A stretch of 64,000 nucleotides of DNA from Heterobilharzia americana (GCA_944470555.2 OX104134.1:97768701-97832700); one strand, 5' to 3'. Positions 11,060-24,775 are shown, counted from the stretch's first letter. A program made the numbers and translations. Notes: generated by a model from the sequence alone, not told the origin.

Positions 11060-13690
11060 AAGCCCTCTGTAATCTAAACGATATGCAGCATTAACACTGT
11101 GTTAACGATGCCAATTAAAATATAATGGTTCTTCTAGAGCATGTCTGTGCTGCGATCGTTTCATCAGAGTATTCAGTCTGAATCTCAAAATAGTCTGCTG
11201 TTTAAAGACGGTTCCCTTCAGTAACTAAGATAATCGCTGAAGGTCGTCGAAGAATCAACAAGTGTTTTATTTCGGTCTGGAACCGTTCAGCTCCATACAC
11301 AAACTACTCTAGAAGCCAATATCTGAACCTTCTTACCTTTCAATGATCCCGGAACTCAATGATTTACATTTATGAAGAGTCTTGTTCATTTGTTAGTTCT
11401 CTATTATACTCATTGATGAATAATACTCGACTGTATCAGTAATGATACCTATTTAACGTATTAAGTAAAGACCATAGGTTTCCAAATTCACTGTTCACAT
11501 AAATATAAAGTCTTTTTCAATTACACCATCTAGATGAGCAGAACTTTTATCTTTAATTAGGAGAATTCCAGGGCATTCGTCTATTTCAAAGTGCTGTGCT
11601 GCAAAAACCAGAAGATAATCAATTTTGCCTTGAAGCGGTGAATTTATAAGCACTTCTGTTCCTTCTGAAGACTTGTCTCAAGAGAACAGACTAATTTTCA
11701 CTGGCTCTATACATAAAACACTTTCTACAGGTTTTACATAGTCTAGTTCTGTCAGTCAGTGCAGCTGCTTGTCAAGAAATCTAATCCAGTTATTGACTTT
11801 AGTGAGAAAGGAATGATTCAGAATCTAACTTGAACTAAACGTATCTGGATAAAAGCCAAAAGAAGGCACAATAATCAAGAAAAGGGATGTGGGATTGATA
11901 CAAATTCCACTTTACTTTCATCTCTATGATTTATTCAATACCGAAGAACAGTTTCTCTACTTGAATTCCGGATTTAGTTAACAATGTGCTCTGAACCTTT
12001 TGGTTTCATGTGCTTTTTTGGAGCTCAACAAAAGAGTATATCCGCAGACTTAAGGAGATATATATCCTACTCGGGATTTTAAGCCACATAGCTGAAAAAA
12101 GTGCACTTCAGTAGCGTATCACTTAGTTTCATGGTCAAACTATGAACCTGATCAGTAAACTTAGACCGGCACTTTTTTCGATAAACACCACCTCTATTTT
12201 ACCATGACACTGACATGAATTATAATTTAGATGTATTAACAATCACTTTAACTTCTACTGATGAGGTATGTTCTCTATGAGTTGAGAACATTGGTATCTC
12301 ATCACTGTTTCATACATAACATGTTGGCAGTATCAGAGCAAATAAAAGATTTGTTGCACGTTAACCCAGTAAATGTAGAATCAACTTTATACTCAATAAA
12401 TAACAGACATTTCTATCTAGTAATTGAATGTGATAACTTCCAATCTTTTGTTTATGAATAAAGACTCTGAACATAATTTAATAGGTCAAAAGTTCACCTT
12501 AGTTACCCTGCAATGAATGAACTTGAGACAGTAACTAATCGACCAGAACTGTATACTTACTGAATAAGAAGTCTTTTTATGTGATTATTCCTTGTATAAC
12601 AACAGTGGGATGATATGAAAAAGTGAGTTGCGTTGAAGAAACTAATTTTGAGTAATATTATTCGCAAAATCCTACTTATTTCTAAAGGGTTGTTAGTTTT
12701 CTTAATTCCTTTAAGATCTAATCCATAAATATTTTTCATTCCCCCTCCTTCAAAGACCATATCATCAAAAAGTGGAAAATGTATGATAGGTTAGTCTATA
12801 TCTTTAAGGTTATGTCTGGCACTGCGTTGTGAACCAGTAGAACTCTTCACTGAATTATGTAGTATCTGCACCTTCTGTTGACACCAAGAAAGCGTTCTAG
12901 GATGACCATAGTTCCGTCTATCAAAATAATTAACATCAGTAATTGGTCTACTATGCTTATTAATGAAAATAATATACTTGACTACAATTCTTAGCATTAA
13001 ATACTACCAGATCATTGTTTCAGACAGTGATCATTCAACGAATGTCACCTTTAATTGGGATTATCATCAGCGTAAACTGTTTAACTAACATTTTTCTAAA
13101 ACTGAGATACAACGAACCATATGTTCACAACAAAGTTACCATTGTAAAAAAAAACAGCTCACAGAATGGTGGCTACATAACTAAGGGATGACTTCGAATA
13201 CAAAATTTTCTCCATACATCTATGTTTGTCAAAATTACTACCATCCTAAAGATAATCAGTAAGAGTTAATAAAACATTGGTCTATTATATTCACCGCACT
13301 GTTTTCTCCAATGAAGTCACAACAAAGGCAACAGTTATTGCAAAAGCATTAAGTATTACTGTAAGTGTACATTCACACCGAAATATTCTGATCACACTCA
13401 CCAACTCATATTCCACATCCCAGAAACAGTTTTTCACTATATGATTCAATATTCATCTGTGAAGTATTCAAGATCAAAAGTCACAAATATATTGCTGATT
13501 GGGAAACTCAATTAGAGTGCTACCCAGGAATTACTGAATCCGAATAGACACATCTCTAATAAGAATTCTGAAGAGTAGAAATCCCTGTCTAAAAGCATTA
13601 AAGTGAGAGTAATGGTTGATAACTCCCTGTTTTTCAGAAAAATAGAAATAAACACGTAAGTAGAGAAAAGCGCGCTTCAAGTCGCCATTT
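11058..13690. other. Non-coding sequence, nothing recognised
   Basis: AT-rich DNA with short frames on both strands (for example 12261-12461 and 12557-12997). None shows a domain, conserved motif or splice context that would support a gene. No transposon motif was recognised. Confidence 0.45.
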
Positions 13691-13694
13691 AAAA

Positions 13695-13801
13695 TCGATA
13701 AACCCCATCTTTTTCTACTGCCATTGACACAATTTCAAAGTGTGACCCTTTCGAATAGATTTCTATGGCAGTAGAAGGTTTAAGCCAATGGGTTTATCAA
13801 C
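13695..13801. repeat. Foldback, about 35-bp imperfect arms
   Basis: GATAAACCCCATC followed by TTTTTCTACTGCCAT at 13697-13725 pairs with the reverse complement of CTATGGCAGTAGAAGG and GGGTTTATC at about 13763-13800. The right arm has a few extra bases. The arms flank about 37 bp. It is structurally similar to, but not the same sequence as, the foldbacks at 1, 48.4 and 50.35 kb. Confidence 0.65.
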
Positions 13802-16180
13802 ACCTATGCAAAACAGCACAAAGATAATTTTAAGTTATTCTGCAGTTAATCAGCCTGAATCTGTTCATTAGACTATTTCTGAGTACGGAAATAACTTTTA
13901 TTGATAGTTTAGTAGTAGAAAGACAGTTAAAAGGTATGACACTTTTAACAGAAATATACTGAAAAACAAATAATCTTCAGTTTAGAGGTTTTTTTAAACT
14001 GACTGGGACCCCATAGCTCAGTGGTGACTGGCTTCTAAACTTCGTGCTAATTTTAGTGATGCCAACCTTCCCTCATTTAAAGCGTAAATTGTTCGGAATT
14101 CACTCGGAAAATCGGTTGAAGGCCCTACTTCCATCCTTTTCACTGCATATGATACCACAGTTACATCTGAATTCTCAAACACAGTTGGTGTTCTAGATAC
14201 GAACAAATAAAACGTCGGATCAAAAGAAACCTAGATTCATCTTATCAATTAGTTCAAGGTTAAGTAAGAGATTGAAACCCATCGAAGCGCTTTGCAGCAG
14301 CATGTTCCTTGTTTGTTCCTTTCTTTGTTGATCACCTCATCTAAATGCTTCTTAACCCTAATATTATAAAAATGACCATTTATAGGTGAAGACATTCGCC
14401 ACAGTATAAAATTGTTCAGATGAATTAGCGAATCCTTCAGTAAGGATTTGAATAGCAAAAGCATCTTACTTTAACTAACCAACATCAGGATAAAAACAGA
14501 TCAAGTCCTAACAATCATTGGCTTTAACTTTGTAGCCTGTTGTAAAATTAGCATAAAAACAAATCAAGTCACCTGAATCATCACAGTTATTTAAATCAAA
14601 TGTCTTTCTTTATTGTTGTCTAGAAAAGACCATAAGATGATGCGCTTCTCACACACTTATCCATATGTGTCCAAAATTTATGTCTGATTTGAGTTTAAAA
14701 TGGTTTCATTCTGTAATTGGTTCCATCTTAAAACTGCATCAGAAAGACAATAGCTAATTTCATCAAGTTAGTTGCGTAATCTTTAAAGATTAACTACTGA
14801 CCCACCTTAAATAATGTAACTGGTAATTATAAGATTTCTTGACAATGTCTTGAATATGATTTTTGAAAGCATAACAGTGAAATCATTCTCTGAAGCTGAA
14901 CAACAGTGTTCACAATTTATTTAAAAAAACAAAAGCAATTTCGATTCCACCACGAACAAGATACTCAGAATTACCCAAAGTAGAATCCAATAGCTTAGAA
15001 AAAGATACAGAACAATCTATAGCTCATTAGAATTAAGAAGAAAAGCATTCAGTTTGATAAGGTTTAAGTTGTTTTGAGATTTAGATCAACTACAATGGAT
15101 GCTGAACACTTACGACTAGGTAGCTACATTAGTTACCCCCTGGTGACTATTTCGTGTAAATTAGCCAGTTCTCCAGTGAGCTAACTATGGCCTGAGTATT
15201 CCAGTGGTCAATTCTCTAAATTAAATAATCGGTGGCGTTTGTTTGGGTCACGAAATAGCTATCATTCTCACAATTGCAACTATACCGGGTCGATAAGAAC
15301 CAACGACTATGGAGCCTAGTTTAAGTAGCCCACCTTAATAACTGACTCCCTCATCTATTACCAAATTAGAATCTCTGTTTGGTATGTTCATTGTCATTGA
15401 GGAAAACAAGGATAAAAATGATGTTGATAACAGTGACAATCGACTGAGATAAATATCTAAAAGACCACTGGTTCGACAGACTGATCTAAGTATAAAGGTT
15501 AGAAGAAGAGATGGATCATTATAGGATTCAAAGCAGCTGTAAAGACCGGTTTTTCGTAGGTTTTCATATACCCTATGAGTAAGTTGTTACAAGGAAGTAG
15601 TGAACGGAAGAGTGTGTACAAGTCTGGCGGTGGCAGTCCACTTACCTGGTACAGGAATATGAAGGAAAATAAGTTAAGCGGAAACCAGGGGTGCAGCACT
15701 CAGCAAATGCACAAAATGTACCTACATTTGTTAAAAAAGACAATTGATATTACTTACTTATGAATGATGAGAAGATGAGGCAACCTGAATACGGAAACTG
15801 AAAATGCGGCAGGCAGTTGCATAATAATATGCAATCTAAAAGAGCTTGGTTCCGTTAAAAGAGATATCTAAAATTCGCTTTTAACATGGTCACTCTTCTG
15901 TGAAACTGAGAGGAAACTTCCTCGCTGCATAAATCAGAAAGCCATCTGGAATAGGCATTAAAGAAATTGACAAAAGTGGTACTTCCCACTGCATGCTTGT
16001 TAAAGTTGTCTTAAGTGAAGATAAACGACGAAGTTAGTTGTTGTTTAACGCAAGCAAACTCAGTGGACGTCGATCATCAGTTAGTCCTGAATGGTCATTT
16101 TAAGATGGAATTGAAAGGATAGATTCACTGGCTGACTGAAATAACAGTCACTGAACGGAAACTTCAGGTAGTCAGATCTT
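13802..16180. other. Non-coding sequence, nothing recognised
   Basis: No gene is supported. At 14012-14026 the string CCATAGCTCAGTGGT resembles the A-box region of the SINE heads but has no matching B box or body. The 15499-15763 frames on both strands overlap each other and lack any domain. Confidence 0.4.
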
Positions 16181-16189
16181 AACAACATT

Positions 16190-17400
16190 TGCTTACAAGA
16201 CTTATGTGGAGTTAAACTCTACCAGTTTTTCCATCAACACTAGAAGTCTCGGGAAAAAGTTTCCCAAACTTAGTCTTTTAATAGATGGAATTCAGTTGAA
16301 CATAGTAGCCGTTACAGAAACATGATTTATTTCTGATCTAAACGTAAAGACAACTTCATCTAGATATCAAGCTCTTCGTCATGATCGAATAAATGTTGTA
16401 AAAATGTAGGTAACATACTATATTTCATCAATATTGTAAACACTGGGTCAGTCACTACTGTGGCACACGAAAGTGAAACGTGAATTCGTCAGTTGGTAAG
16501 CTTGTGTCAAAGTATCTAGCCTTGCCACGGGAGTTGTATATCATAATCCAGTTTCCTAAGTTGATAAATTTATGCTGTAGCACTCAAGGACCTCGAATGG
16601 AATAGTCGTTACATTATAACAGTTGAATTTAACGACCCTACTATGCATTGGATTGAAATGTCATCTTTGACGTCCAGTAATACGCTCAACAGTAGGCTGC
16701 TTTAATATTTTATGGAGTATGCCCTGATCCAACACATCTCTGATGACATGCTCTTTAGTTCCAGTCATGTAGCTTCCCTATTACACCTAGTTCTATCATG
16801 TGAAGTGAGTGACACAAGTAACCATTGTGTCCTTTTTTAAGCAAACAGTAACCACATAGCGACTGCATCCCAGTTCAAATTTATACCATGGTCTATAACT
16901 GTGCTAAACCCCATCCGAATGTATGAAGTGCGAAAGTAATGCTTTTAGGGTGTGCAACATCTCCAAATTGATTAATTAGTGACAAATCATCTGTTGGTGG
17001 TGAGTTTCTCAAGTTTGTTGAAAGGGTAGAAGCAGACACATCTGATCCCATTCTTTGAAAAACTCCTCATAAATCAGAGAATTGTCCTGCATCGGTTGGT
17101 AGATAGTCTGGAAAACTCCCTAAGTGTGTAAAAAGGTTATGGGACTTGTTCAGTTTTACTTATTCTGAAGAGTTTAGACTTAAAAATCTTGAGGCTGGTA
17201 ATCACCACTAACCTTTGATCAAAACATTCAGGAAAACATGTGAAATGAAACAGCTTGGAAACTCTCATAGTTTTTCTTCTGTGTTATGAGAAGAACAGAA
17301 AAAAAATGATGTCATCTTAACTCTAGTTCTTTCCTGATGGTCTGAAAAGGATGTAAGAGTGAAACATGGGCACTGTGGTAGGTTGTAATTCCATTTTAGT
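16190..17400 (+). mobile_element. Decayed CR1/Jockey-like retrotransposon endonuclease remnant
   Basis: Conceptual translation around 16215-16395, in one frame interrupted by a TGA, reads SFSINTRSLGKKFPKLSLL followed by LNIVAVTETWFISDLN. This fits the start of CR1/Jockey-clade endonucleases, where an N-x-R-S-L motif is followed by a V/I-A-x-T-E-T-W motif with the catalytic Glu. It differs from the RTE families in this window and could be an SR1-type remnant (inference). Downstream to about 17400 only scattered similarity is left, with many stops, so the right boundary is uncertain. Confidence 0.6.
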
Positions 17401-18223
17401 TTGTTTATTTAATGTGTCACTCAATGAGGCATCACTATTTACTGGATAACATTTTGGACATAACTTATTGTCCATATTCGTATCAGGTTACGAGAATGGT
17501 TCAGTTTAATACAGCTAAGGTTGAAGAATTGTTGCATCATTTCAGTCGCATTCTGTGAAGACTGTAGTGGGGTTTAATAACTATTCCTGAATTTGACTTG
17601 GGAATGAAACCAATTCTCATTGAGTAGGAAGTAATTTTACGATTACTTCAGAACTCCTGACAAAATTACATGGTTCTGGTGTTGGTAGCGGGTTGATAGG
17701 CAGAACCAAAGACTTCCTTGAAAAAAGAAGACAAAGATTAAAGGTTAACAAGGTCTTCTTTACTTGGGAACCAGTGAAGAATGATGCACCTCTTGTTCCT
17801 AACCTATTTTATTGAAATATCACTAGAAACTAAATCATCTTATCTCCCACTTTTCAAATGGTGTCAAACTTTCGAGAAATATGTGTGGTTATAACGACAG
17901 TCCAGCTTTACAACAAGAATTAAACATTTGTTATGATACTTATGATTTCCCGTTGTTAAACAGGGCCGAACTGCTCGACTTCTGTTGGCAGATGTGCTCC
18001 TATACAGATGCCTCGATAATCCCGGATATTCATGATGCTATAGGTTACCAGAACAAGCATTTTTCCTATTCGGGACTAGTCAGTTGGAAGTACATGGATG
18101 CTCTGCCCATTGAGAGTCAAACCCAGTGTCCATAGCTTCAAATGCCAAAGCGTTATTTCCTAAGCCACTGGGGAACGATACCCACCTCTTGCGCAATGGG
18201 TGTCAGTTATTGTTACGAGACTT
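17401..18223. other. Probable decayed repeat sequence before the gap
   Basis: The 84-codon frame at 17881-18135 has no domain. Its 3' part contains TATTCGGGACTAGTCAG, a variant of the GGGACTCGTCAG motif also seen near 18510 and 20240. I read this as interspersed-repeat debris rather than a gene. Confidence 0.35.
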
Positions 18224-18239
18224 NNNNNNNNNNNNNNNN
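18224..18239. other. Assembly gap (16 N)
   Basis: Sixteen consecutive undetermined bases. The short length suggests a locally filled or estimated gap. Features spanning it cannot be judged. Confidence 0.99.
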
Positions 18240-20190
18240 CTTACCGCATTTGACACTAAAATTAAGATCAGGTGTAACGTCTTATCGTAAATAGATTTTT
18301 ATATGGCCTTTTGTTGTTTTTACTTGAGCAGAACGACTTTCGATTCTCAAAAATACTGAACTATACTCCTTGACTTGACTTGATAAAAATTGTTTGATAA
18401 CAGTTCATATACATTAGATTTTTCATCAACCGTCAGTTGACTGTTTAGTTTTCAGCAGTAGCAATATGTTAATGTATAGTATTTGTGAAGTGCAGTTTCC
18501 GCCTTTCACCCTATTTGGAACTCGTCACCTGAATGAACCTGCCACTTAGTGGGTGAGGATTGTCCCGCTAAGACTCGATCACTTCAAAAGCCTGAGGGTA
18601 TTCCTCTACGCCACGGATTCACAATAGCCACTTCGTGTATAACGAGTATAGTTTCCTGTTGTTAGTTGTATTATCCCGTCGTTAACTGGACCATCATTAA
18701 TATAAAATTGAAACATAGGCAATATCAAGGTATCCGCCCAGTTGCCCGTATGTCAATAGAGACCGATCATCAGTTTGGTCCAATTAACGACAGAATAATA
18801 CAAATAACATAGTAACAAAGTGTGCCTGATGAAAAGGCTTACTGGTTTACTCCATCCTCATTTGTGTTTCAAGTTATATCTAAAAGTCAATTCCATAAAA
18901 CGAAGTTGTCATACATCTACTCAGCTTTAGTTTACTGACATTTCTTCTTATTTAAAATTTAGCTTTATTTCTTTCCTTGGACTCATAATTAGTTTTCTTT
19001 TCCTTAGAAGTAAAATAAACGTATCAAGATAGAACAAGCTCTTTGTAAATGCAATACTGCTAAAGAATGAACCACAGAAGGAATGCCATCAAACTCCCAG
19101 GCTTGACAGGTGCCCTTCTGTTGGTTACAATTCACAGCACCGACTTTTATAGTCTGCAAAATAGCAAATTGGTTTAAGATTTCGTTGTGGAGATTATGAT
19201 TCAGGCAGAGAAATTAGATACTTATAAAATACTGAATATTTCGTCATACATCTGCGATATCATTATGTATAGCTCATCTCATTCTCACATAAATGTTGAT
19301 ATCAATTTCTTTTTGCTAACTCTTCTAATGATGCGAAATGAGAATTTTATGAAACTATCACATACGTAGACCTTTCTTTTGGGTATTTTAAACATTTATT
19401 TCATTGCAGAATGCACAAAAGACTTACAAAAGAAATGTTATTTCACATAAATATAATTCATATCTGATGACTATGTACTAAGGATGCTGGGCTTATGACA
19501 ATTTTTCGACACTAAACGGAGATCAGCTGTATTTTGACTCCGACCTACTTTTCCGAAGTAGAACAGTATCTGGAAAATGAACAATGAATACATTTCAAGG
19601 TAGTTATCGCCATGGAGTGCATTCAGACAGAGAAATACGCTAAATCAGATTGTGACAGGAAAAAACTAAGTGGTGTACCTTGCTATCTTATGTTTCGAGT
19701 AACTTTAAAGGCCACCCTAGCAACTACTGAGATAATCAATTACTTTCCTCTATCTATGAAAAAGTGCCTTCCCAGTCGAAATTCTGAACCCGATTAGCAG
19801 CTGCCAGAATGGCCGTTAGAGTCATCCTTTGTTTCAACCGGCGGTTCCAAAACAGATAACTTTAACACCGTCTTGTCATTCTGAATTTCTGAACTATTCA
19901 CTATCTGAATATATGAGCACCTGCCTGTGTCACCCTCCAAGCCAAACGCAAGCCGAGTTATTTTCACCCACTAACTATCAGTTTTCCTTCATCCCATTGG
20001 ACAAGGCTAACAGATTTCTACCCTTGTTATTCTGTGTGATCTTAACTGCACATACATATAGCTCAATCATACAATCATAGTGAATAATAAAAGAATATAT
20101 TTTAATATACATTCGTAACAACTATGGTCTGGGTATTTATAATAGTGCACAGTAGTTCCTAAAAATGAAATCACGAAATCTTAGTCTATT
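18240..20190. other. Non-coding sequence with repeat debris
   Basis: Around 18485-18640 there is a decayed relative of the repeat at 20195-20295, recognisable by CCTATTTGGAACTCGTCA. Elsewhere the short frames (19187-19369, 19612-19797, 19829-20080) show no domain, and several start at non-ATG codons. No gene is supported. Confidence 0.4.
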
Positions 20191-20194
20191 TGGC

Positions 20195-20295
20195 GGCAAG
20201 CAGTGAAATCCAGGAGGCGCGTTTCGTCCCATCTCGGACTCGTCAGCCGGATGTGCCTACATCCCTGCAAGTGACATTGTTCCAAAGGTGTGACA
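20195..20295. repeat. Interspersed repeat fragment (GGACTCGTCAG type)
   Basis: The segment containing GCGCGTTTCGTCCCATCTCG and GGACTCGTCAGCCGGATGTG has decayed relatives at about 18090-18160 and 18485-18540. The three copies show that it is dispersed. I cannot name the family with confidence; a SINE or LTR fragment are both possible. Confidence 0.45.
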
Positions 20296-20598
20296 TATTT
20301 TAGCTATCATTTAATGTCATCTATGGACATCAATCTTCAGACTGAACTTAGTTGACCTCCGCAAAGACCCTAGTCCTTTATTGTGAATTTGAGAAATTCG
20401 CATCACAGCAAGAGACTAGAAGACACTAAATAGTTGTTCAGCTGGTTGATTTGTAGAGAACAGATTAATGTCAACACATGCAGGATTTGAGATTATTTAT
20501 ACCAGTAAGTTGAGTCATAATAGTGGTCAGCTTTCGTAGGTATTATTGGAAGATGAAGCTACGTAACCAAGGTGTCATGCTACAATTAGTTGGTGATT

Positions 20599-20601
<3 letters not shown>

Positions 20602-20655
<54 letters not shown>
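20602..20655. repeat. TA microsatellite
   Basis: About 27 perfect TA units. Seen directly. Confidence 0.97.
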
Positions 20656-20659
<4 letters not shown>

Positions 20660-23024
20660 CTTATATTGAGCTTACTAAACTTTGATCTATTTTTAAGAAT
20701 CATGCCTTTCTATGTCCTATGTCTATCATCACGTGGCTGTTTCAGTTACTCCAATTTGTACAAAATGCGGGTGATCACTGGTCTGAAATATCCAATCAAA
20801 CATTTATCAAAACAAAGCAATAAACAGTGTTAATTACGATAAATAAAAAGCATCAATTAGTATTTACCAAATACGGGACCAATTTTTACTACTTGAATCA
20901 TCTCAAAGAGTGATAATCAGTCAAAAACTTAACTCAGCCTACTCACCAATTAATCTAATCACGTGTTACAGCTTTCTAGACTCATACAATAATGTGATCT
21001 TGAGATGAAGAGTTTAGCTAAGCATAACAAACTGTACCATTCATGATCAAAATGTACACTGTGAATTAAGAAAAAAATGCAAATTTCGAGTTACTCTTGT
21101 ACTCTAGTGAGCAGCAGTCATGTTGAGTTTGTCAGGCGAAAAGTGGGTATATGACCACACAAACACTATCTGTTAGCGTGCATTAATTTGCCCTTTGCTC
21201 AAGATAGTTTCTTTCTTACCCCCATAAGTAATTGAACAAGAAAGAGTTTATTGAATAGCTGTCAGAGGTATTCTTCTTAAACTACTTAAGGAACAAAATA
21301 CCAAGCAGATTATTTGTTGAATGTTAAACAAAACGTCTGAGACTCAAAATTACAAGAATCGATTTCAATATTTGGCACTTGCAATTCGCATCCCATTTTC
21401 CTTACATTTTATTGAGCTCAAGGGTTTTCTAGCATTTAGTGATGTCATCTGTGATAGGCTGAGAAAAAGAACAGTTATGAAGAGAAGTTCGCGAAACTCA
21501 CTACCACCTCAGTCAACACAAACTGATAACGATGGTGATGAAACGTATTTTATCAGTGAGTAGTTCATGTTATTTTTTTCTCTAGTGATAATATAAATTC
21601 ATTCACATCTAGAGTCTAGAACTTTCTCACAGCATTTAATCTCATTCGTGCAGCATGTATCTGTTGTAGGTATACTGCTGCGAGATGCTATATTTCAAAT
21701 ATCTTAAAGAACTTAGCAGCTTTCCTGCTAATTCAGTCAAGAATGGTAGAATGTGAAAACTGTTGTCAGTTTTTCTACTTATGCTTAATTGATTAAAGTC
21801 GAAGTATCCTCTTATTAGTGTAATCAGAGGTCATATCAGCCCTTTTTGAATGTTTTTCCTGAAGACTTAAACATCCTGCCAACAATGCCATGATTCCGAC
21901 TAATATTTCGAGGTGTGCACATTAACTGTCGTTGGCAATTTCTCTGAAAGAAAAGCCTTACCATTCGTTCAATCTTTTCTTGTTTTGCGTCTTTCATTGC
22001 ATTATAGTTACTGAATAGAGGGACTAGTTACCATGCTTAATGTGTCGACGTTTCTGGGACTCATGGCAAAACACATACGTGACTGATTAAGTCATAAAAG
22101 ATGTCTGCTTGACACAGGCCATGGTTGAATTCCATCATACAATACGAACTCGTTTCCGCAGCCATATATAGTACAATACGCACATCTTTCATATCTCTGA
22201 ATTGTTTAGTGACAAGCTGCTTATCACTGACTCCTTGGTTGGTTGGGGTTAGTGTTACCCGCTTAGAAATAAAAGGATTGTGTATCCCAGTATATTAATT
22301 GACAGTCTGAATGGTTTGAGCCTTCCACTAGACATGGATTGTCACCGAAGACGTGTGGACTGAAGACTGAAAGTTGGTAAATGGCCCATTAGTCATACGA
22401 CTTGGAGAGCGGTATCAGTAGACACTAACATTCCGTGAGAACGATTTCTCTTCCCATCACGTAGTCTTCACAAGCAGCTAACCTCTGATTCACTTAGCAA
22501 AATAAATTGTCAGGCTGACATTTTGTTTGTCGGTGGTTGGCTGACTTCTACACCAATCATAATTAACCAGGTCAATCGGGCATTTAAATGTTGCTGTCCT
22601 TAATTTAAAATTGATGGTCATGCTTTTATGTGGCAGACAGACGATGGACTGCTTAGATTGATCACGTTGCTGTGTAGACAGACAAAGACATGAGCTTAAT
22701 TTAATTTAGCCAATCAGATTCATATAGTGGGCCGGAAGGGTGTCAGTATATCTACATCTATATGCTAGACACATCATTTCAATGGAAGTATGCATTGCGT
22801 TGACGCATTTCATTTAACGTTCTCTGATTTTCTGTAGTAGCGATTTGTGGTAGACTGGTACGCCGCCATTAACCTATCGATGGAGTTATCTTACTTTTCG
22901 GAACTGCTACATCTGTCATATAAGCAAATATAACTAAATTATACAACTACTCATTAATATGCAGAGGGCGTACAAATCCCGGTGACTGTCTGGTTCCGGT
23001 TTTGCTCAATTTGACTCATTTGAA
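20656..23024. other. Upstream region of the KH-protein gene
   Basis: No complete gene is visible. It should contain the promoter and 5' UTR of the gene that starts at 23025, but I cannot point to a TATA or initiator element with confidence. An in-frame TGA at 22983-22985 lies upstream of the proposed ATG, which agrees with translation starting at 23025 or 23040 unless an upstream exon joins in between. A frame at 21321-21555 ends at a GTGAGT donor-like site and is listed as a possible exon under findings. Confidence 0.5.
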
Positions 23025-24081
23025 ATGCCGACAGTAAGTATGGCCAATTTTGATGGTGAGGATCTTCTGAGTGCTAGGCTGCTATCGTTTATGGCTAGTA
23101 GTGACCAGTCAAATCCGGACGGTCAGTATCACTTGGGTGGAAATACTAATGATTTCAACCAGACAAACTTGTGTTCACTTCTATCGGAATCCGGAAACAC
23201 AGGTTTCAATATCGGTTCGCCTGGTCATCGAAATGTTCCTACATCACTTTTTTACGACAGAACATCTAGTGGTGTGTCTCTAAGCCCCTCTTCTAATGAC
23301 AATGGCGTGTATGGTGGCGTGCCTACCAGCCCAATTTCAGGTTCGTGTACCCCTCCCCCGACTGTTATATCAGCAGCTGACCTACCAGATAGTTTCCTGA
23401 ACATGCGCCACACTCAGATTGGAGCACCTCCTTACTCAGCTCTTACTTCCCCATGTCTCGGTAACAAATTGACTTCCATCCCACAACACTCATTAATGAA
23501 TTTAAATGGTGGGGCCGGAGCTGGTGATCGTCACAGTTTGCAGAACTCTCCCTTTTACAATCATTATCCTGGGAATTTGCAAACACATTTGCAGCGTCAA
23601 TTTCCAGGGTTGTCACCGGGTCCTGCAGGCACGTTATTTGCAAGCGGAGCGAACGGTTTTGGTACTGCGTCACAAAATCTCATTTCAAGGAGCGGATTAT
23701 ATCAAGATGCCGCATTTTCACTTCCCGGTTTTCGTCCTACAAATTCGAACTCTACATACTGCCCTCAGCGAGAGCTTTTTCCTTCCGTGAATTCGTCCCA
23801 TCCAAGTAACAGCTGTCACAACTTTATGGGCCCTGGTCTACTTATGCAAGATCGTTTACACTACTACGCTATTGCTCAGAAACATGGTTTTATAGTTGGT
23901 GCTGAACTAGAAAGGATTAAGGAGAATTCACGCCGTTCTACCAGTCAATCGTATGGTCGCATTTCAGCATATTTTCGTAATCGCTACGGTGAGACGGAAG
24001 CTAAAACCAAGGCTGCTTATCTACAGTTAGGAGTGCGCGTTCCAAGCAAAGATCATGTTTCTGAAATTGTTGGGAAAGGTG
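23025..24081 (+). CDS. MEX-3-like KH-domain RNA-binding protein, coding exon 1
   Basis: First coding exon (352 codons plus one base) of a predicted RNA-binding protein that would act post-transcriptionally on mRNAs. Residues 1 to about 300 are low-complexity and rich in Ser, Asn, Gly and Pro. From about residue 305 comes a basic stretch (SRRSTSQSYGRISAYFRNRY), then the start of KH1: LGVRVPSKDHVSEIVGKGG. The sequence up to the GxxG loop closely follows vertebrate MEX3 KH1, where the HVAEIVG segment is conserved. The exon ends inside the GxxG loop at a strong donor, GTAAGT (24082-24087), in phase 1. An in-frame stop at 22983 and first ATG at 23025 support this start; the ATG at 23040 is an alternative. 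The family assignment rests on pattern recognition of the KH core and not on a search. Confidence 0.82.
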
Positions 24082-24753
24082 GTAAGTATGATTTCACCGA
24101 TATTCTCTGGTATTTTCACTGACCCTCATGTGGTATATTTGGTTTATGTTAGAAATCATAAAAGTATACTGGGCTCTAGATTTGTGAGACATCTGTGTAG
24201 GATAGGTTTACGTTCACTGTAGGGGCAGCTCAGTTTGCTTACTTATCATATGGCTATTGCTCTAAATGGTCGTTTTTGAATTCTGAATTCAGACTGAATA
24301 TGATTACCAATGAGAAATCATATTCATGCATGCATCTAAGTAACAGTTAAAGCCATCTCGGTAAGACGATATCAATAGTGTCATTGATTGTCAGTAGTAT
24401 TTGCTGGAGAGTTCGCCAGTGTTCTCGTTGGGTTCAACATAACCATTCTAGTGTGGAACTGTATAATATCATAGTACTCAATTTCCCATGTGTCAGCCGA
24501 ATTTCGATAATTAACGCATATTCAGGTTCAGTGACTGCTCTAGATTTCGTTTGAAACATACCTTGATCTACGCAAAATTAGAAGTCTCATTTATATCATG
24601 CTTACAATACCGTTCCTCACGTTTCAGAAAAGCCCAGAAGTCATGAATGGGAGAAAAGAAGTTAGAATTGATGAAAAGACCAACCTGCGGAGGGAACTGA
24701 AGAGTAGGTGTTCAGCTCATTCTTGAAAAATGCTACCTTACCTTTCTCAGCAA

Positions 24754-24775
24754 ATATATATATATATATATATAT
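24754..24775. repeat. TA microsatellite in intron 1
   Basis: About 11 TA units, seen directly. Confidence 0.9.

Noticed and set aside
19829..20080. 83-codon frame as a coding exon
   Set aside because: It begins at a non-ATG codon, lacks credible splice sites and shows no recognisable domain.
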